The position numbers and the translations under genes are program-made. A DNA stretch of 64,000 bases from Monosiga brevicollis MX1 (Eukaryota > Opisthokonta > Choanoflagellata > Craspedida > Salpingoecidae), in NCBI RefSeq assembly GCF_000002865.3, contig NW_001865052.1, forward strand, positions 766,409 through 830,408. Reading direction: 5' to 3'. Under the pieces are notes generated by a model. The model did no database searches. It saw nothing but the letters and a program-made list of their open reading frames with translations, and was not told the origin of the DNA. Below are positions 58,542 to 64,000 of the stretch, piece after piece; the stretch's first letter is position 1; the number at the start of each line of letters is the position of its first letter.

Positions 58542-59349
58542 GGCTTAGGCCAGCGGGGCCACGAGGAGGAAAGGTTGGGAGCGCCGAGCAGGACTCTGCT
58601 CGGCTTTGCTGGCGTGCGTGTAGAGTGCCGTGTGGCGCCAAGCTCAGGCCTTGCAGCCGCCCGGATTTTTACGACTGACACAAGGATGCGTCAAGGCCTT
58701 TGGTAAAAACTCGGTGAAAAGGATGGGTAGCTGGCGGTGTGAGCGAGCAGGGAATGCCAAGTGAAGGGGGGCGAGTTATGTGTGAGCGCGGCTGGTTCTG
58801 CCAGATCGCACGCAAGGTGCCGAGCCGAAGGTGAGAAATGACGAGCACGGGAATTTTTTCGTAGAGGCAAAAGACACACCCCCCAAAACTCGAGGTGGGA
58901 CACGATGTGGACAGAGTACTACGCGCAAAGAGATTATTTGCCGGCTTACCGGAAGCCATTCATCAATATGACAGGAGGCACGAGTCTTCGTCGGGGCAGG
59001 CATGGACAATGCTGTGACAACGCCGGCAGCTTGGGGTTTACACACAGAAACATGGCTGCATCACTTCCCTTTTGTCTTTGCCGACTTGGTTTGCCGTTGC
59101 AGAGCGCTTTGAGCCGGCAGCAATCGGTGGGCGGACAGCCCATTCCAGACATGGCACGAAGTGGTGGCCATTGTTGTTTTGGTGCTTCAGAGCAAGCGTG
59201 TGAGTGAACACCCATCCACATTCCCGGCTCGCCAAGTGTCATCTCACCGCACATACCAGCGGACAGACACCTCCAGAGGGGGGTCAAAGGACCAGAAGCA
59301 CGAAACGTCACGATCGAGACCAAAAAAAAAAAGAAAAATATCAATCGGC

Positions 59350-59393
<44 letters not shown>

Positions 59394-60108
59394 CACACAC
59401 ACACACACACAACACACACACACACACACTTCAGTCCGGTCGGCGGGCCTATCCTGTATACGAATGCAGTGAACGGGTTTGTCATCATTTTTGGATAATT
59501 GTCAGATTATTTTATTGTCAGACGAATGAACAATGTCACACACACAAGCTGTTGAGGCTCATGTTGTGTGTGTCTATACGACGTTATACGTCCATGCAGA
59601 AATCCGTAAGGAAGAATGCCTTGAACCAGCACACCCCTATTTGAACATCCAGAAAGAGAGAGAGAGGAAGAAAGAGAAAGGATGATCAAGTACAAAAAGG
59701 ACCTCGTGTGCCTTTGGGTTCTCATCTTGTGTGTGTGTGTGTGTGTGTGTGTGTTGAGTTTTTTTTGCTTTTTACGTGGTGTGTGTGTGTCGTGGTCGGT
59801 TGAACGGGCGGTTCTTGGGCTCGTGCCAGCTCTGGGTGAGGCGTGCGTCTGGCGGATGGTCTGTCTCCCTCGGTCCCTCGCTAGCTCTGTCTCTGTCGCT
59901 GTCTCTCTCACGCACACACCATCCTCTTTACTTTGTTCTCTGTCGCTACCTGTGCCTCTGCCTTGCACACACACACACTCCTCCCACCCTCGCTCTCGCA
60001 TGGTAGCAGGAGGTTGCGGACGCCCTCGGCCTGCGAAGGCAGCTTGTTGGCTGAGGCGACAAGCTAGCTAGCCCTGTCACAGCACCCGTGACAGCACCCG
60101 TCGCAAGT
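58542..60108. other. Divergent upstream region of the kinase (-) and two-span protein (+)
   Basis: About 1.57 kb with no convincing exon. It holds a (CA)n run, a shorter (GT)n run and pyrimidine/purine tracts. Open frames here are short and compositionally odd. Confidence 0.6.
59352..59428. repeat. (CA)n microsatellite with two interruptions
   Basis: About 38 CA units broken twice by AACA. A second short (GT)n lies at about 59729-59753. Confidence 0.95.
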
Positions 60109-62025
60109 ATGGCTGTTGCTGGCCATCAGCTCCGACGACGGTCGAGCTCACCTGCGTCCCCCACGCGCCGAAAGTGGACACGGTACGAGTCTCTTGATGC
60201 TTGCACAGCACCCTCCGGCCGCCTGGTATTCGAGCAGCCCTGACTTCTGCCCTCCAGCCCTGACTTCTGCCCTCGTGCCCCGGCCCGGGTTCCGTCCTTT
60301 GCTATCTCACACAAACCGCACCCCCTCAACCGCCATCCCAGCGCCCACGCCAGTGCCAGTCAGCGCAAGCAATGGCCAAACTGGACGTCCTCCGTGCTGT
60401 GGGCCCTTGTGGCCCTGGCCCCCTTGCTCATCCTCATGTATCTTGAGGTCTGCCGCGTTGGTGAAGTCGCCTACCTCCAGTTTCACCCCAGCCCCGACCA
60501 GCTCCCAGCAACCCTGGCTCTTCGCAGGGTGAATCACCGCGAAACAGTGAGTGCATGGCTGATGATGCTTTTTTTTTTTCCCCCTGGTCCCCCAGCTGCG
60601 CCACCAGCAACAGCCTCACTTCAGCCTTTGCTCTCACCCTCCGCGGTCCATCAACATCACAGCTTGGCAGTGACTGCCACAATTATGGTGTTGGAGACGA
60701 CATTTACTTTCCACGATTTCAAGGCGAGCATTGCGGGCTCTCCGAGTTTGAGGCCTCTCCAGGTCACGGTGGCCTCTTTCCCGTGCTGCACAAGCTGCAG
60801 TTTGTCACCAAGACCTTTGCAAATGAGCAAGCTGCCCATGACTACTATTGGCGCTTTTGGGGCCGCCACGCCTACGAGCCGGTCCCCTACCGCCTCATGA
60901 GTGACGTCACGCTCGCCACACCCGGCATCGGTTGGTCCAGCTTTGCGTCTTTGCTTCTCATCGCCATGTTTTCAGGGTTCTCTTTCGCCTCTCTCTCCGT
61001 CTCTCCGTTTCTCCGTATCTCCGTCTCTCTGGCAACCTTCCTCATCCCTCTTGACTGCCCACTATCATCAGGTATGGAGCCACATGTTCTCCTGTGGGAT
61101 CCTGTGCTGTATGGCGTGTCCGATGCACAGGGTCTTGGCGTGGATCTTCCTGCCAATTCGCGAGCCAAACACGTAATGTATATTTTTCGCTCCGGACGCA
61201 CCTTTGTCAAGGTCACGGCTAGTGGTCCTGAACACCAGCTCGCCGTTGCCCTCACCCCTGAGCTCGTCAGCGAACTGGCCCACGTGGTCCACCTCAACAT
61301 CCAAATGCACGACGCGCAGTCATGGGCACGCGCCTACCGAGCCTGCAGCACCCAGCTCCGCGCTCGTGTCCGCGCCAGCATGAGCTCGGTGGGCCGGCAG
61401 GTCGAGCAAACATGGCGCAACCAAACTGCAAAAATGTCAGCCTCTGTCGCCGCTGCCAACTGGTCGTGGCCTCGAGGACTCACCCTCGAGGCTTGGCAAA
61501 GCAACGCCTCCTCGACCGCCTCGTTCCGCGACATCTTCTTTGATCAGTCCCAGGGTCTGAGCAGTCCACCAGAAGCCACACATGACGCAACCGCCCTTGT
61601 TGTAGCCGATGCCATGGACGAAGACGCCGGTCGCAACTTCTCGGACCAACAGATGCGCCCACCTTATGATCTGCAGCCCCTGCACGCCGTCACGAGAAGC
61701 TACAGTCAACTGGCCCGATTGAATGCATTTTTGCAAAACTCGCCCCAACTTGGTAGGATCCAATCCTCATCTGCTTTTGTCAATCAATCCCTGTCTTTGC
61801 CCCCTCTTCCCCCCTCTTTGTGTTGGCCATCTTCATTTTGGTCGGCATGGGTTCGCTCCTTCCTTTTTGATGTTACTATTTGTGGCACATGTCTTAGGTT
61901 TCTGGGAATTTATCACCCACGTTCTATTATTGGCTGCCGTGTGTGGTCTAGCTTGGGCCAGCGTTTCGCTCGAGGCACCCAAGAATAGATTGGCCGACGC
62001 GCGCATGCTGCGTGCAAGTGCTTAA
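60109..62025 (+). CDS. Two-span membrane protein with large luminal domain, unrecognised
   Basis: Five exons close exactly: 60109-60182, 60360-60546, 60663-60930, 61072-61752 and 61898-62025, giving 445 residues. A basic cytosolic start (GHQLRRRSSSPASPTRRKW) precedes a span (VLWALVALAPLLILMYLEV). About 330 residues of soluble domain follow, with WRFWGRHAYEPVPYRLMSDV, then HVLLWDPVLYGVSD, HVMYIFRSGRTFVKVTASG and many N-x-S/T sites, consistent with a luminal or extracellular side. A second span (EFITHVLLLAAVCGLAWASV) sits close to the C-terminus. The 'span, luminal domain, span' plan is shared by several ER/ciliary proteins (TMEM231, PIG-S, TMEM43 were thought of), but no family motif fits. The phase closure of all five exons makes the gene itself secure. 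Confidence 0.8.
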
Positions 62026-62488
62026 AACCCACCAACCAATCAACCGTCTTAATTTGGCTGCCTCTCATGCTGTGCATCGAGTCGACTCCAGGGTTTGAAC
62101 CTTCTTGTGCCCCGTGCCAAGCGCTCCTGCGCTCGCTCATGGTGAGCGGCCTTTTTTTGGGTACAGAATACAATCAACGTGCTGTCACGGCTGCCGTGCG
62201 CGCTGTGTATTCTGTTGCAAAAAGGGTCGTGGTAATAATAAGACGCGTTCAAATTGAACAATTTCAAGTTGCTGAGGACGGTCGCATTGCACTGCACACC
62301 CGCCGCCCCCATCACTAGATGCAAAAACAAGACGAGACATCTAGCCCGGCTCCTCTCTCAACACGGCACATCGCTTCCACGGTCAGATCACAGGGCCCCG
62401 GGATAACGCTAGCAAACAAAAGAAAAGGAGAGAAGAAGCACAAGGGAGTTTTGAAAGAAAATACAAGGGGGGGATGTCAGGACCACAC
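62026..62488. other. Spacer between convergent genes
   Basis: 3' regions of the two-span protein and of enkurin. No gene, repeat or clear AATAAA is seen. Confidence 0.5.
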
Positions 62489-63794
62489 TCATTGCACGAG
62501 AATAACGGGGTGGTTCTCGATGAGCTGAATGTCACTTTCCAGCTGTGCCAACCGCTTTTCCATGTCTTTTTTGCGGAGTTGCTTTGTTGCCGTATCCACC
62601 ACCATGCTAAAACCAAGGTATTCCTTGTGGAGCTGATCCCAGTTGGCCTTGAGGCCACGCAACAGATCCTGGCGCTCATCCTCGGGCACTTCATAGGGTG
62701 CGTTCTGTGCAGCGATTGTACGCATGTAGTCCTCGTACTCGGCAGTCGCCCGTTCTTCCTCCTGCTTGCGCTTGGTCAGGTACGCTGGCGTCTTGCCATA
62801 ATCTTTCTTCTTGGAGTAAGTGGGCTTGAGGCCAGCCTTGGCGGGGTCGACACGGCCTGTTGCGTCCAAAACTATCAATGCGGAGCACATGGCACGTCGC
62901 CGTCGCGTGAGGTCTGCTCTGGGCCTGCTGGTTCGCTTCTCAAACGAGTGTTATTGTGTCGACAAGCCGACGGAGAAGAAAGGAGCAGGCATGGCGGAGG
63001 TATGAAAGGGGCCCGTTGTTGCTCTGAACTTACCCAGCTCCTCGCGTTGCGTAGGTTGCAGAGTCATGGCGGCGATGGCATTGCCCTTGATAAAGTTCTT
63101 TTGGCTCTTCAAACCCATCACGGGAGCGTCGTTGTGCTTTGGTACGGGCGGTTTCTTCGCCTTGTTGGGTTTGGTGCGGTCGGCTACACGTCGCAATAAC
63201 GCAAATCACCCGGCAGGTATGAGACTCGAGCGTTGAAAAGAGGCACGCCAAGAGGACACAACGAGGATTGAGGCGTCAAAATATGTTTGCCTGGGGGCAA
63301 TTGAGCAAAGCCCTCACGTTTTTGGGTGTGGTTTACGGCAGCAGTTTGACCCATGCCGCGCTTCAAGAACTGCGTTGTGCTGTTGGGCTCAACCTTGGCA
63401 GGACCCTGAGACGCGATACGCCATGCGTCGAGGGGAAGAGAGTTGAGATAGGTAGAGGTGAAGAAGACCAAAATAATGCTCTGATCCAGCCGGAAGACGA
63501 CGAGAGCAAGAGACAAGAGCAAGAGGGAGAGAGAAAGGGAGAGAAAGCAAAGGCAAAGGAGAAACACGCACCATGGTCTTGCCCCCCTGCTTGTTACCCT
63601 TGTACTCTTCGCGAGCTTGAGTGGCGTACTTTGACACATATCTGTGCGCAGCAAGTACGGAATAGGCGATTGAATGATGAGAACCAAGGGGTTTATCGGC
63701 GAAGACAGCAACACGGAAGAAGACGTAGCACATACCGCTTGCCCTTGGGCTCGGCGCGCATTTCACGTGGCACGAGGTTGTAGATGGATTCCAT
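62489..63794 (-). CDS. ENKUR: Enkurin, flagellar calmodulin-binding adaptor
   Basis: Five exons: 63794-63736, 63641-63572, 63405 to about 63350 or 63337, about 63184-63032, and about 62858-62489. Enkurin is a microtubule inner protein/adaptor of cilia and sperm flagella, and tethers signalling proteins to TRP channels in animals. MESIYNLVPREMRAEPKGKR opens like ESIYNLIP of animal enkurin. GPAKVEPNSTTQFLKRG, KPPVPKHNDAPVMGLKSQKN and KKKDYGKTPAYLTKRK follow in the human order. The C-terminal enkurin domain is complete (DERQDLLRGLKANWDQLHKE, then KKDMEKRLAQLESDIQLIEN). The exon 3 to 4 junction needs a weak GTCAAA donor at about 63349 to keep phase. Its presence fits a flagellated cell. Confidence 0.96.
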
Positions 63795-64000
63795 GATGCT
63801 GGTCCTTGGTCACAGCAGCACGGCACGGCACCGAACAAGATCCAGATGCTGCCAAGAGGCGTGACTAAATTGCGGCGACGGCGGCGACGACGACGGCCGC
63901 AAGACAGAAAACACCGACACAAGTGCCACGGCCAAGCACGCCACGCACACGTCTTTTATACGCTGCTGGTTGGATCAAAATTGACGACCAAATTGAGCCA

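Noticed and set aside
60109-62025. Assignment of the two-span protein to TMEM231
   Set aside because: Only the overall plan and a GFWE string before the second span agree; the luminal text does not align.

Overview
This window comes from a compact, intron-rich, GC-rich nuclear genome of a unicellular eukaryote. A choanoflagellate of the Monosiga type fits best, as an inference from gene content. The sequence carries a membrane-anchored tyrosine kinase with its own SH2 domain, a second SH2 gene, a complexin-like SNARE-helix protein, flagellar enkurin, and bacterial-type enzymes (UxuA, oligopeptidase B). Introns are short (about 40-200 bases) with GT...AG ends. I count 25 protein genes plus one gene relic in 64 kb. 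Three runs of exactly 50 Ns (2398-2447, 21568-21617, 51388-51437) are scaffold gaps. I saw no rRNA, tRNA, CRISPR array or intact transposon.

Layout. 0.7-5.1 kb: an FG-GAP propeller gene (+), a phytanoyl-CoA-hydroxylase-like gene with a CaaX end (+), an FkbM-type methyltransferase (-). 5.4-15.3 kb: a coiled-coil type II membrane protein (+), VPS41 (-), a complexin-like/PH protein (+), mannonate dehydratase UxuA (-). 15.9-23.1 kb: three more FG-GAP genes, a relic of another and a Golgi-type glycosyltransferase. 24-30.7 kb: riboflavin kinase (+), a PH-like/SH2 adaptor (-), a MIT-domain protein (+). 31-43.4 kb: splicing factor SF1 (-), mRNA-decay factor PAT1 (+), quinolinate phosphoribosyltransferase (-), a dual-specificity phosphatase (+), a PARL-like rhomboid protease (+). 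43.6-53.4 kb: an alpha-solenoid protein (-), beta-hexosaminidase (+), a mitochondrial oligopeptidase B (+). 53.7-63.8 kb: the TM-tyrosine kinase-SH2 gene (-), an unrecognised two-span membrane protein (+), enkurin (-).

How the genes work together. They are mostly independent housekeeping genes packed on both strands. Themes recur: phosphotyrosine signalling (kinase/SH2, SH2 adaptor, dual-specificity phosphatase), endolysosomal traffic and fusion (VPS41, MIT protein, complexin-like protein, hexosaminidase), mRNA metabolism (SF1, PAT1), and cofactor synthesis (riboflavin kinase, QPRT). Long dinucleotide repeats sit mainly in the spaces between head-to-head gene pairs.

The best candidates for something undescribed are (1) the membrane-anchored kinase whose beta3 lysine is replaced by leucine, with an array of repeated tyrosine motifs and a C-terminal SH2 domain; (2) a 192-residue protein joining a complexin-like central helix to a PH domain; and (3) the intronless seven-bladed FG-GAP propeller family, dispersed on both strands. 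Exon borders were read by eye from splice signals and reading-frame continuity. They are given where the phases close and called approximate elsewhere.
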